Shown here: positions 14,680-25,522 of the stretch, piece after piece
Layout of the letters: each line of letters starts with the position of its first letter
How positions within the stretch are numbered: the first letter of the stretch is position 1
NCBI GenBank assembly: GCA_038093975.1
Contig: JBBPTG010000024.1
Coordinates: 167,899-231,898 of the forward strand
Direction: 5' to 3'
Length of the DNA: 64,000 bases
Source: Chalciporus piperatus
Taxonomy: Eukaryota > Basidiomycota > Agaricomycetes > Boletales > Boletaceae
The notes under the pieces: model-generated
The model's database searches: none
What the model was told of the DNA's origin: nothing
Seen by the model: the letters and a program-made list of their open reading frames with translations, nothing else
Program-made: the position numbers and the translations under genes

Positions 14680-16851
14680 GACGACGGGAAAACGCTCTGG
14701 CCCGGGATAGATTCGTGAATAAAGTACAGACGCAACCTAGAGCGGAGCAGAAGAGGAGCTCGGCAGTCAGCTGTTTGAGAGAATTGAGAGAGCACGAGCC
14801 CACTGTCAACGAAAACGGTTTTACGGCAAATGTGTCCAATTCAGTGCCTAGGGCCAAGTGGTGGCAATGCCAGTGCCACTGCTACTGCTACTTAGATAAT
14901 CCTAGTCTTGTCTACTAACAACATCTCCCTTCCAGCGAGTCTTCCGAGAACAAGGATATCTCATGTGAAATTTGTTTCAGTGTTTGACTCTACACCGACG
15001 CGCACCGTCGACGCCGGACGGAACAGGAAATCTCATCACTGCGGGGCTCGGGGAGAACTTCGACCAATGATATTACACCATTCGCAGCACTGATTGTAGT
15101 GAGTGTTGATCTATCATATGCAACGGGATGACCAGGGTCATCCATTATACTTACTTCCAGTGGCAGATTCTCCCCAACGGCGCAGGAAGACCGAGGGTAA
15201 AAAGACGTGTGTTAACATCTTCAAGTTTTCGGTACAAAACCCTCATCTCTGCACGAAATACCGCTATAGAGGTTAACTCTGTGCGATGTCACATCCGTCA
15301 GGCGAGCTACAGGAAAAGAGGTCAGGTTTACGAGGAAAACGAGCCCAAACACACGCCTGTTTTGGCTGCTTCTGCTTGTAGACTGAATTGAAAACCGAGT
15401 TCGTCAGGCCATGGCAGACTGCTGGTAGCGGGAGCGACTGTCTCGGCCCTACCTAAGGGGCAGCCTGGGGGAGACTCAATACGACCGCGATTCATCAGAG
15501 TCAGGCTTTCTCTCGCGCGAAATAGTCGATGTCCAAGGGTCTCTCTCATATTACCTGCGAGACACCAAGTTCGATGTAGAAGCCTGCACCTTGGATGATG
15601 GCGGAAGGATTAATGGTTCTTCCCGCGAATGCGACGAGCTGGCTGTCCAGCAAGCTTATAACGTGAGATATTTCTTTCCTCTGGTTCAAAGATGTTTAAA
15701 TCAACGGCGGCCCAGGTCGCCGTGCACTGTCGAGCATCGTCGGTTGTCACCCCAAACTATGACGTGTCTCCATTAACCTGTTCACATCTCCCCCAGGTGC
15801 AGTAGGTTCGTTTTACTCATCAGACTGGGTCTACCAGGAGTCAACGCTTTTGGTGATCAAGTAACTTCTGAGTCGCACCGAAGCTGCACGACATTCATCT
15901 CTTTCACTGCCTCGAATTTCCTCCCCTGTGGTTGCCACCAAAAATGTAGGTCATTCCCACCGACAATGAATTTCTCGCATGGATACTCATGTTTCCCGTA
16001 TGTTATGCAGAAGCTGACTCGAACGATCCTTATTTCCTGCCAATGGCTAGGATGGTCAGCGATCAGGAGTTCCGCTGAACTTGGTCGTCCTACACGGAGG
16101 GTCGTGTGCGTTTGGAATGCATAAGCAAGCGATATTATGGTGCGTGGATTTCGCTGCAAATTTTGTTTGCCGCCCAATGTTTTTCAAGTTCTCTTCGAAG
16201 AACGACAATTAGAACGCCTTCAGTTTGGTCATACCCAAGTTGAAGGTATTCAAATTGTCGCATTCTTCGCATGTCGAATGCTTCTTTGCGAAGAGCACTG
16301 GTACCAACACTGGCAAGAATTAACTCTCGAATGAAACCGAGCAAAGTGCGTTGGTGTCCAGCCACTGTATGTCATCATTAAACTTCCCTTGTCGACCCTC
16401 CGCACGAGTGCTGCTCTCCCCCTCTCTGCATCACCTACACCTGAACCGAGCTAGACAATGCGGCTTCCACCCGGACATTAAAACGACCGGTCTAGGGTGC
16501 GAGACGAAGAACGAAAATTCCTCGGTACTGTCCCGAACTGAGATGCAAATGATCTCGCGGGGAAGACCTCGTACACAGCTTCTCAAAACCCGGACAGCGC
16601 GAACCTGCTGTACGTACTCACTGCGTCTTCATCTTCGTCCACCAACACTTCTTGGTGGAGCAGAAATAAACCATTCGATAAGGTATACGAGATGTATACA
16701 TCGTGGGATTCAAGAATATGGACGTGCTTCCATCTATTCCTCGCCGCGCAACTTGATTAAATGCACACAGTTGGGTCCAATGCGATTGCTATATCCCCGG
16801 AGTCAAATAATGCAAGCGGACACATAAGATCCCCCAACGTATCAAGACACG
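14680..16851. other. Intergenic region with a long foldback, no gene recognised
   Basis: No convincing exon chain on either strand. The main structure is an imperfect hairpin at 16190-16272, described separately. The frames around 15860-16365 lack any motif I can name. Confidence 0.4.
16190..16272. repeat. Imperfect ~82-nt hairpin (foldback)
   Basis: The left arm (16192-16228) and right arm (16233-16271) are near-complementary over about 35 positions. The best blocks are CGACAATT with AATTGTCG, TTCGAAGAA with TTCTTCG, CCTTCA with TGAAGG, and TTTGG with CCAAG around a short apex near TCATA. It could be an inverted duplication or an RNA foldback such as a milRNA-type precursor. There is no direct evidence of transcription. 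Confidence 0.55.
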
Positions 16852-18113
16852 TTAGGACGACTCACGTTGTCGGAAGTAGACCCAATGTGCTGGATTTACT
16901 CCAGTAGACGCTATACCCAAGACGTCTTCCTTCAGTATGGTGGGTGGGTGAGCACGACGGACTTACGGATGCTAGCACTACCATCTGGGTTTTCGCCGCC
17001 CTCGAGGCGCTTTACATTCTTGGGTGAGCCTAGCAAAAATGGCTCAATACCGCTATGCAGCAGCGATCGCGGTGAAATAAACATCCGGTGCCAGTGCCTT
17101 CCAGGAATGAAACAAGAGCCCCTACCTAGTTCGGTGAATTCCCAATATTCTGTGGCACTATTAAAACAGGGAGTCAGACGCGAGGCAAGCTAGGGAGAGA
17201 TGTGGTATACAAATGCTGATATCCAAGTAGTGTGGCAATCATCGTTGGTATGCCATCTGAGGACAAGGATTAACGGATCAGACCGACGCTAGAAGGGCGA
17301 GGAACGTGCAGCGCACCAATCAAATGCACACTTAATCATTTAGTGTTAGTGTGGATAGTGGGAAACATAAGATCGGATTCGAGAGCTTACAACGATAAAT
17401 GTTATCGACGCCAATGGAACGTTCTACAAGCTCTGCAAAAGCGGCGTTTCCGGTTCGGGGTTGGCCTAATAATAATATTCTCGTGATTCAAACGATAAAA
17501 TTTGAAGTACCACTTTACAAGGAACTGTCAAGACCCACCGAAGGTGCATAGAGTCACGGATCTGCCAGGGAATGTATGGGTAAATGCAACGGAAGCTATC
17601 CTTGTGGTCGCCCCCTGTCTATGTTATGAAACGTGCCAACAGAACCGGAACGGATACGAATAACTTACCCCCAACGAATGACCTAGTTCCCACCAAGTTC
17701 GTTCACTGGAACAGCCAACACATAAAGGAAAGTCTCAAGTACACAAACAACGACATTGTAGGACGGATATTCTTCCAATTGATGTCCAAGCCTGTCTAGA
17801 ATTGATTGTGCGACGCTGTTGTACGAGATAAGGAATCAGACATGAACGCGTGGCTCAGCCAACCGTGCAGTGACCAGTGATGGATCCAGAGGAGGGAGAC
17901 CCGGGCTCTGCAATGGTGTGAGGATGATCTATGTGTCTATGACCAGCATCCCAGGAATGTCGATGAACGAATGCATCAAGCCCGAGCCAGTGAGTTGGAT
18001 ACGTACCGACGAGGATACTCGTGATGTCCAGTGTCGTACTAGTACCCCTAAACGCGACGATCAGTTCATTCCGCTTGTGTGACGAGGTCCTGAAACTGGC
18101 GATTGTAGTGTCA
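16852..18113 (-). pseudogene. Class 3 lipase pseudogene (fungal Lipase_3 family)
   Basis: Remnants read in order on the minus strand across typical short introns: RNELIVAFRGTSTTLDI (exon about 18113-18007), LDRLGHQLEEYPSYNVVV (exon from 17928), FPGRSVTLCTF, GQPRTGNAAFAELVERS, DGIPTMIATLLGYQH, TEYWEFTEL, IPSTGVNPAHWVYF, stop at 16852. These are the segments of secreted fungal triacylglycerol lipases. The gene is broken: TGA (17838-17836) sits where a glycine codon is expected before the FL(I)SYNS segment. The nucleophile elbow GHSLGG has become NELGG followed by TAG (17685-17683), so the catalytic serine is gone. The region around 17380-17260 expected to encode VVHTND is unreadable. The 5' end is not resolved and may reach about 18450. 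Confidence 0.75.
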
Positions 18114-18500
18114 GAAAGACTCGGAACTCCCCCGCAACCGAGTCGGCGGGGATTCGAGGGGGTGATGAATGTATATCTGCAACTTCGGGCTTGTACGAAC
18201 CTGAACTTCTACGAGGGTATTCCCCATTGGACGAGGACACAGCAATTTGGCATACCGAGCGAGATTGTCATACGTCGTTGGATCAACGCCGACAGAGGGC
18301 TCGTCTGTGCCACGGCCACCCCGCCACCGCAGTCACAGTTGTCGTCGCCGTCGTTTCAACGACTTCGTCCACCGACATGACACAGTGTATCCTCGAGTTC
18401 GAGGCCGACGATGCAAATGAACGAGTGTCAAGATGATCCGATCATTTATTACGACGGTATTAATTTAGACACCCGATCTGGGGTAGCGTGACATCAAAAA

Positions 18501-19970
18501 TCAAAATCCAGCGGTAGACCTGATCGAGTCGAGGAGAGTATCATCGTAGTCGCCTCCAGCTTCCCACATCGCAAACCCTCTAAGACCAGTCTTCTTGATA
18601 TAATTCCCCTTGGCAGCAAACGACTGGGCGTTGTCGAAGGAGACCATGACTTGTGAGGTCTCGTTGTAGACATACGGCTGAAAGATGATTCACTCAGTGA
18701 AATGCACGACATATTTCGAGTCTCGGATGCACTTACAGTTTGACTGCAAGTGTCATAGCGGTAGTAAATACCTGGGGCAGGGAGGGTTTCCTTGGTCAGG
18801 AACCCACCATCGACGAGGCCCCACAGGTTAAAGGTTCCACCAGGTCCTTGAGAAACACCGCAAGCATCAACGCTACCAGTGTCACCCCACGCATCCCCGA
18901 GAGGCTGATTCGAAGCATCGAATTTCGGGTATGCAACCAAGTCAGTCTTCGAACCATCGACGAACGCGTCGGTGGGCGAGACGCTGAACGAGTGTCCATA
19001 AGAAGGCACACCGAGCACGATCTGGTTGATTGGCATTCCGGCAGCAGTCCATTCTTTGACGGCGGAGACAGCAGAACCAGCTTGGTCAGCAGGAAGAGCG
19101 CAGGTGTCGTTGAGAGGAGCGTTTGGTCCGACGGCAGATGACCATGATCCCCAAACATCGTAGTTCATGATAGTGACGTAGTCGAGAACCTCCGCAAAGT
19201 CGGACACATCAGTGGAAGGATTGCCAGAGGCGTCACGGAAGGGCTTAATTGAAACAGCCGCAGTTAGAGCCAAGTTGGCACCAACAGGGTTCTGACGAAG
19301 CTCTTGGAGGAAGGAGAGGAAATTCTGGGTATCGTCCGCGCTAATCGTGTTGCAACCTATTCCCTGGCTGTTAGGATATTCCCAGCTAGTGAACGTGCAT
19401 TTAGAGGTTCGTCATTGAGCGGGAAGTTGTAGCCATACTCGAATTCGATCCCATCGAGGTCATATTCTTCAGCGAAATCTGCAACGGTCTCCACGAAGGC
19501 AGTGCGGTTCTCTTGGGTTGCTACATCGGATGAGAACCAGAGACCGCCAGCCCAACCTCCGATAGCAACGTGTGCAGCAACACCCTGATGATTACGACTC
19601 AGTAAACATTTTAGGGGAATGGTCTCCAGAACCAGAAACGTACGTGTGCGTGTGCTTCCTGAACGAATTCGGGGAGGAGTGATGGATCTGATCCATCCAA
19701 GGAGAGACTGTTGACGCTTGGGGTCGTGATACTGTCCGGAGATGGTCAGCTTCTTCCTATGATCGACATTAGCAAACTTGAACGAACTCACGCGAATGAG
19801 TATATGAGCGTGTTGTACTTGTCCCAGCTGACATTGGAGAGTGGGAACCCTTCCGTAGCATGCCAGCCCGTGTACCAAGCAGCCGCAACGCGATCCTCCG
19901 TTCTCGCTTGGAGTGAGGACGCCTGATGGAGGACAGATAACACAACCAAAGACGCAGTTAGGAAAGACAT
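18501..19970 (-). CDS. Secreted GH18 chitinase
   Basis: Exons: 19970-19792, 19731-19644, 19584-19439, 19385-18737, 18677-18501; 412 aa. An N-terminal signal peptide (about residues 1-19, ending near ASSLQ) precedes a family 18 TIM barrel: AAWYTGW on strand 1, HVAIGGW on strand 3, catalytic DGIEFDWEYP on strand 4, MNYDVWG on strand 6, and a C-terminal GFAMWEAGGDY on strand 8. GH18 enzymes hydrolyse beta-1,4-GlcNAc links in chitin; the last Glu of DxxDxDxE is the proton donor and is present. The first Asp of the inner DxD pair is Glu here, a conservative change. The catalytic motif is completed only by splicing at donor GTATGG (19438). A broken second copy lies upstream. Likely role: cell-wall remodelling or chitin feeding outside the cell. 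Confidence 0.93.
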
Positions 19971-20011
19971 GGCTCTCGGATGAGACCCGCGAGAATGACC
20001 AGGGTGCTCAT

Positions 20012-20240
20012 AGTCTCGACTTGGTCCTCTACTTATACACGTTCTGAGGTTAATTCCGGCTCAGCGTCGCACTTTTTAGCCGGTCAATGACAGGAGTGAC
20101 AGTAGTACTTAGTACTTAAGGAGCCTGGCAGAAGGAGCCTCATTGCGAGTCTCGACTTGGTCCTCTCAGGTTAATATCAAGCTGGGTATTTCGGCTCAGC
20201 GTCGCACCTTTTAGCTGGCAATGACAGTACTTAGTACTTA
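20012..20240. repeat. Duplicated promoter block upstream of the chitinase
   Basis: Two direct copies, 20012-20119 and 20148-20240, share TCTCGACTTGGTCCTCT, AGGTTAAT, CGGCTCAGCGTCGCAC, TTTTAGC, CAATGACAG and AGTACTTAGTACTTA. The first copy has an extra segment containing the TATA box. AGTACTTAGTACTTA is itself an internal repeat. Confidence 0.75.
20031..20038 (-). promoter_or_regulatory. TATA box of the GH18 chitinase
   Basis: GTATAAGT on the minus strand, about 60 nt upstream of the start codon at 19970. It lies within the first copy of a duplicated promoter block; the second copy (20148-20240) lacks this TATA segment. Confidence 0.5.
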
Positions 20241-20417
20241 CTAAGTGCAGACGAGTAACGATTTCGCTCGACGACTCTCTGAGTCTCTGAAACCTTTCAG
20301 GAGTCTACGCGAGGGCTTGACGACTCGGACTCTGATTTGGACCGGAACATCCTCGTACAACACTTCCTGAAATTGCTCATTGAGCGGCTGAATTTTAGGG
20401 AAGTGGAAAGTGCCGTA

Positions 20418-20468
20418 GTACGAGGTGCGTACGAGGCTCGCGTACTAGGCTCGCGTACAAGGCTCGCG
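20418..20468. repeat. Short tandem repeat of a 13-mer
   Basis: About 3.8 units of GTACNAGGCTCGC, including GTACGAGGCTCGC, GTACTAGGCTCGC and GTACAAGGCTCGC, preceded by a diverged unit. It lies between the chitinase promoter and the broken GH18 copy. Confidence 0.65.
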
Positions 20469-20694
20469 AAAGCTTTCAGATGCCGCCTGACAGGGGGTGG
20501 TCAAGCGATAACGTTACTCGTCTACTTTACTCGGTCCCCAATGGATGGTGCATTGGTAGTGTGTTTTGTTTTCCCTTCTATGGATTCACTTGTACTCTCA
20601 ACGTAGCGATAGAAATACATACTAACCTCGACATTAGGTCGATCCCGTCAACCTCGATCTGAATGACTGTCTTTGCCAACTCTCGGGCCTGCCT

Positions 20695-22110
20695 ATTGGA
20701 TACTACTCCTCAGGCTAGATGCACCGGTGGGCAAGGCAGCGGGACCAGTGGGTGTTTTTCCAGGAAATCCAACAGTGCCACGAATCGAATCGAGAAGAAT
20801 ATCCTGATAATCGCCTCCAGCTTCCCGCATCGCGAAACCTTTCAGACCGGCGTTCAGCCAGTTGAAATTTCCTTCGCAGCAAACGAACGAGAGGTTTTGT
20901 TGTAAGCCATAGGGCTAAATGGCAGTGACAACAAGTTTGGAATCTCGTCGATGAGCTTACGGTTTGACTGCAACTATCAAAACGATGGCGGATGCCGGGA
21001 GCAGGATTCCCATCCGCAGTCAAGTACCCGCCGTTGACGAGGCCCCAGATATTCCAGGTACCGCCAGCAGCCTCGTAGATATCACAGCTATCGACGAAGC
21101 CAACGTCTTCCTAACGATCTCCAAGCGGTTGGTTAAATCCGTCGAACGCTGGATAGGCAGCAAGCTCAGTCTGCGATCCACGGACAAAGGCTTCGTCACG
21201 AGGAACGCTGTACGAGTGGCCATAAAGAGGCGACACCGAGCACGATCCTGCTGGCAGGCATCCCAGCCGCCGTCCAGGATTTGACAGCGGAGACTGCAGA
21301 ACCTTTGCTGGTGATCTCCAGAAACGCAAATATCATCAAGGGGAGCGTTAGTAGGTCCAACGGAAGGAGAACTCGATCCCCAGGTGTCATAGTTCATGAC
21401 GGCGATATAGTCGAGAACCGCAGCACCGCTTACGAGTCGCCACAGACAGCATCAACTTGGCTCCGACGGAATTCAGGCGAAGTTCCTGGAGGAAGGAGAG
21501 AAAATCTGTGCATCGTTCATGTTGATTGTAATGCAACCTATTCCATGTCTGTTGGGATATTCCCAGCTAGCACATTCGCGATTAGAGTTGAATAACCAGG
21601 GATAAATGTAGAGCCTTACTCGAAGTTGATGTCGTCTAGATTGTACTGGCTTGCAAAGTTAGCGGTTCAGTTTTCCGGGGTCGCTACATTTGCTGAAAAC
21701 CAGCGACTACCACTCCAACCGCACATGGCGGCATGCGCGGCCAAACCCTGTCAAGAGAGCTCAAGCAAGCTTTGTACAATACGACGGCGTAAAGACTTGC
21801 GTGTGCGTGCGTCTCACGAACAAAGTCAGAGAGAAGACCCGGATCGTCCAAAGCAAGTTCATGGACGCCCGGGGTCGTGGGCCTGTCTAGATGGTCAACA
21901 CGCCACCATAATCAAGAGCGGTGAGCATTTTGAGTTACGCAAATGAGTGGATAAGCGTGTTGTACTTGGCCCACCTGACAACTGAAAGCGGGGACCGAGG
22001 TTCCAGAGCAAACCTTCATATTCAACCTACAGCTCAGAATACCAGCTCGGACATGGCATTCTTTCCGATCGACGGAATACTGGCGTCGGGCACCATCGGA
22101 CACACGACAA
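20695..22110 (-). pseudogene. GH18 chitinase pseudogene (tandem copy)
   Basis: Head-to-tail degraded copy of the chitinase at 18501-19970. Recognisable pieces in order on the minus strand: the N-terminal exon around KYNTLIYSFA (21990-22060, with changes), MNYDTWGSSSPSVGP (about 21395-21350), the GHSFS and AYPAFDGFNQPLGD regions (about 21230-21110, in shifted frames), APGIRHRFDSCSQT, and GFAMREAGGDYQDILLDSIRG (20850-20780). The reading frame changes several times and the last exon is shorter than in the intact gene. No single frame spans the barrel, so no functional enzyme is expected. End points are approximate. Confidence 0.8.
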
Positions 22111-23214
22111 GAGCTAGAGTATCTTGAGATTGCATTCTGATTGCTGGCCCATCGATCGAATAAAGTTACACATTTACAATGGCCGAACGGATATGGATGG
22201 AGAATAGGCCAGTGCGCCGTCGAATGTCCAAAGGCAACCTCACCATAAGCTGCAGTTGAATTCGCCACCGAGACAAAAACGGGGCGGGCGTACAATTGGG
22301 CCTACCAATGATTGAAGGTATCTTCTGTAAATGAGCACTAAGTCGCGTTGACAGTGACGGTCGACTTTGAGAAGCGATTGCGACCGGACCGATTTCTTAG
22401 TTAAGGTCACGTGGCATCAGCGCACGGACCAACCCAAGAAAATATAAAATCCCTCGCTCGACATGTTGAATCCTTAGAACATACTCAGCTAGGATCTATT
22501 TTATAGAAACTAACTCGAGTCTCGCATGTTTACACATGCCACATCCTTCAAATTCATTCGATGACATTCGCGCTCACTCGTTCGACAGAGAACATGGTCT
22601 CCACCTCGGTGGGATCTCGAGGACGTTTGGTTCTGCGCTTCGTTGGGCTGCTTGCAGCTCATTGAGCTGGAGCCAGCGAGTTGAGCGTCAGTCTGATGGA
22701 TTTCTTCAATGTAGACTGTATATATCATGTATTTGTGTAATGGAATTGGATCTGTTCTGCTTGTATATTATCTGTGTGTTCAACCTCAATTCAACCTTGC
22801 AAACCCGAATGGATGCACTTCGAGACACAACGATCTTCCAGCTCATGAGCTGCCTGATGTTGGTTTCAATGTTGTAGTATGTTACTATGTATTTGGTATG
22901 TATGCCACTAGCTCCTAGTAAAAGACATTGCAATGACTGCTGCTTCCTGTATCGGAGTGCAAGGAGACCTCGATATCAGAAAAAACTGATATATGAAGTC
23001 ATGAATCTGGTGGAGCGGAATGAGTGCAGAACGCGCCGAAAGTGGATGTCAACGAGATTGTCTTGTGACCTTCACGTGATCGCGTTTTGGTTCGTGTTCT
23101 GATTCACAACTCCGAGTTCACAGGGAGGCATGGCTGTGCTACATCCGAGCTCCGACAACTCGGTGTGAGTCCTAATTCCAGTTCACAGGCAACCAACAAG
23201 CAGCCATCTTCAAG
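22111..23214. other. Intergenic region, no gene recognised
   Basis: An AATATAAAAT stretch at about 22440 on the plus strand resembles a TATA box, but no matching coding sequence follows. The 5' flank of the securin-like gene is at the right end. Confidence 0.4.
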
Positions 23215-24778
23215 ATGCTCAGCGCAAGGCCCATCGGCCTACCCTTCGACAGCGACAGAGGGAACTTGACCAAAACACCAGGTCGTGCGCTCGCAAAGAC
23301 GCGGAATGTACTTCAGGAAAATGCGCCCACAACCGTCGTAGGCAAGGGTAGGAAGCTAGTCCAGAACACCCCGCTTGTCCCCAAGACACTTCGTACGTCC
23401 AGTCCAGTCGTACAAGGCTCACATCTGATGTCAAACAGAAATAGACCGTGTACTGAAGGATCTCCCTGGCAAGCAGGTTGGTCCCTCTAAACTGAGGGAC
23501 ACTCCGGCTGTCCGTCCACTCGGCGATAAGACTCCCTTCCCGAATCGCACCGCTCACCAAGGACTACTCCTGGCCACCGGCGCAAAGATCGCTAAACCCG
23601 CCCTAGCAGATGCGTCACTTCGGCCAAGCTCTGCGCGTAAACACGTCCGGTTACCACGGAATTCAAACCAGTTCGAAACACCCGTGACGGACGGGAAACA
23701 TTGGGATGTGAGCGACACTGAAATTGAGGTCGATACCGTCGCAAACCAATCCATCGAAGAAGAAAACTACGACGAAATTGAATACATGCCACCAAAGGTC
23801 GAGGGTAAGCGATTGTGGATAAGTCGCGTTTCCTTGGAAAGTTTACAACAGGGTAGATCTTCCCTACGAGCCTCCCTTTGAAATGCCAAACTATCGGGAG
23901 GTTGGCAAATCGCTGATGTCCCTGATACGCTCGTATGCTTTGGACGAAGATCCTCCCAGTACCGCCGATATATCTTTCACTGTCCACGAGTCGGAGAGAA
24001 ATTTCTTTGATCCCCCCAGTCTCCCGCAACGAGAGATCGGTGAGTTTCTTGAAAATAGACCCCTTTCCGCCCGTTTAACTTCGGACCATTATACACAGCG
24101 GACGATAGTCCTTTCGCGCGGCCTAAACCTAAGCCAGAGGTCAAATCGAAACCCCCTCCCACCACGACCTCGTCGCGAAAGCCTACGGGAGCCAATAAGC
24201 CAACTACCCGTCCAACTGCCCAGCGAGTCCCATCAGCAGCAGCAGCTCGCGCAACTCCCTCTGTAACTTCGCGCGCACCATCTACCCTTGTTCGAAAACC
24301 CAGCACCGCCACCGTCCGTCCTCCGGCAACCTCGGCACGAGTCTTGTCTTCTCTTCCAGTCACACGCGCCCCTACGTCTCAATCGACAACACGAGCACCC
24401 GTTTCAAGAGCTACGACGCGAGCCCCATCAACTATTCGCTCCTCCCCTCCCACACGAACCGTTACTGCTCTTCCTTCCCGGGCCGCTCCCGCCGCACGGA
24501 GTGTTACGAAGCCTGCGATGAAGACTCCCGCACCTATAAACCCATCAAGCAAACCAGTGGTAACCCCTCCCACGCGGAGGATACCCTCATCCAGCGCTCC
24601 GTCGAACGCTTCGCGTCCAAGATCAGGGACGATCACTAGAGAGGCTTTCGAGTCAAATACGCACATGATCGTCCACATGGGCAATAACAGCCTAGACGAC
24701 GTGAAGAAGGACCTCGAAGGCTTGATAGTCTTCGACGATGCCTTTGACGGTGACGACGAGTTCCGGTTTGATGTTTAA
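23215..24778 (+). CDS. Securin-like protein (Pds1/Cut2 type, tentative)
   Basis: Exons: 23215-23392, 23439-23804, 23857-24039, 24099-24778; 468 aa. The N terminus has a destruction-box-like RGNL, then KTPGRALAKTRNVLQENA. The middle has YMPPKVEDLPYEPPFEMPNY. The C-terminal half is disordered and rich in Pro, Thr, Ser, Arg and Ala, ending in an acidic DDAFDGDDEFRFDV. Short D-box/KTP elements at the N terminus, a disordered body and an acidic tail fit fungal securins, which inhibit separase until the APC/C degrades them at anaphase. The sequence family is poorly conserved, so this stays tentative. The acceptor GGGTAG at 23851-23856 was chosen because it alone keeps the frame. Confidence 0.55.
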
Positions 24779-24979
24779 GGCATGGAAGTTCTGCATAGGG
24801 GGGGTCTGCATTGAGGTGTCGCGCACAAGTTCATTTGATTTATGGTCATGGGTATTTATACGATACCGGTTTTAGTTTTGAAAGCATCTTGTGCATTTAG
24901 TATGTGATACAGTATGGTAGCAGTTGGGTAGGTCGATGTCATTTTTCAGTTTCATTACAAGCCTCCATCATCATTACTA

Positions 24980-25304
24980 CTAGCGATCTTCCGACTCCAG
25001 ATTGACGGAGAACGGACCACCGAGACGGAGTTCGCCGCACCCTTTCCAGTCCCATTCTACTTCAGGCGACCTTGGTTTCAGGCCTTCGCGAGCGGCTTTA
25101 AATTCCATCCAGGCGGGAGCCTCGTCAACAGTAATACAGTGCGCTGAAACTTGAAGCTTGACTCCATAGGTTCTCGATGAGGCACCACATATCGGGAGGA
25201 ATGACACCCTCAGGATACTCCGGTCGTATATCCGAATCAATCAGAAGACTTATGAAGCCCTCGTGGCGTTTGCAGTCGTGGAAAGGGAGATAACTGGTAT
25301 ACAT
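24980..25304 (-). pseudogene. Small protein gene with an apparent frameshift, unknown function
   Basis: The minus frame from ATG 25304 gives 59 codons (starting MYTSYLPFHDCKRHEGF and including EYPEGVIPPDMWCLIE) and then stops. An overlapping second frame continues to a stop at 24980 with TVDEAPAWMEF, REGLKPRSPEVEWDW and GCGELRLGG. Both halves look protein-like and fit end to end if one base is gained or lost near 25130-25180. A TAG directly precedes the ATG. No family was recognised. It could be a pseudogene, a sequencing error, or two exons whose splice sites I missed. Confidence 0.45.
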
Positions 25305-25522
25305 CTATCAGATCACGATCTCGTACTTGTGAGACATAAAACAGGATCTTCATTTGAACTTCGCGCAACGAACACCGAACTTACTTAGAATATTAACAAT
25401 GGGGGAAACTATTAAAACCAAGCCCCTTGAAACGAGTTGGAAAACAACCGATCAACAATGACCTCCGCTTGTCTTCTCTCCTCCGCTTGCTTACGCCTTG
25501 CTATCGCCAAATCTGGTGGATG

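Noticed and set aside
19385..19440. Chitinase catalytic motif seems to read DGIEFEYG, as if the catalytic Glu were lost
   Set aside because: This comes from reading into an intron. Splicing at GTATGG (19438) to the acceptor before 19385 gives DGIEFDWEYP with the catalytic Glu in place.
22430..22900. Possible small gene after a TATA-like box (plus strand)
   Set aside because: No frame has a plausible product, and a mating-pheromone precursor ending in a CaaX box was looked for and not found.
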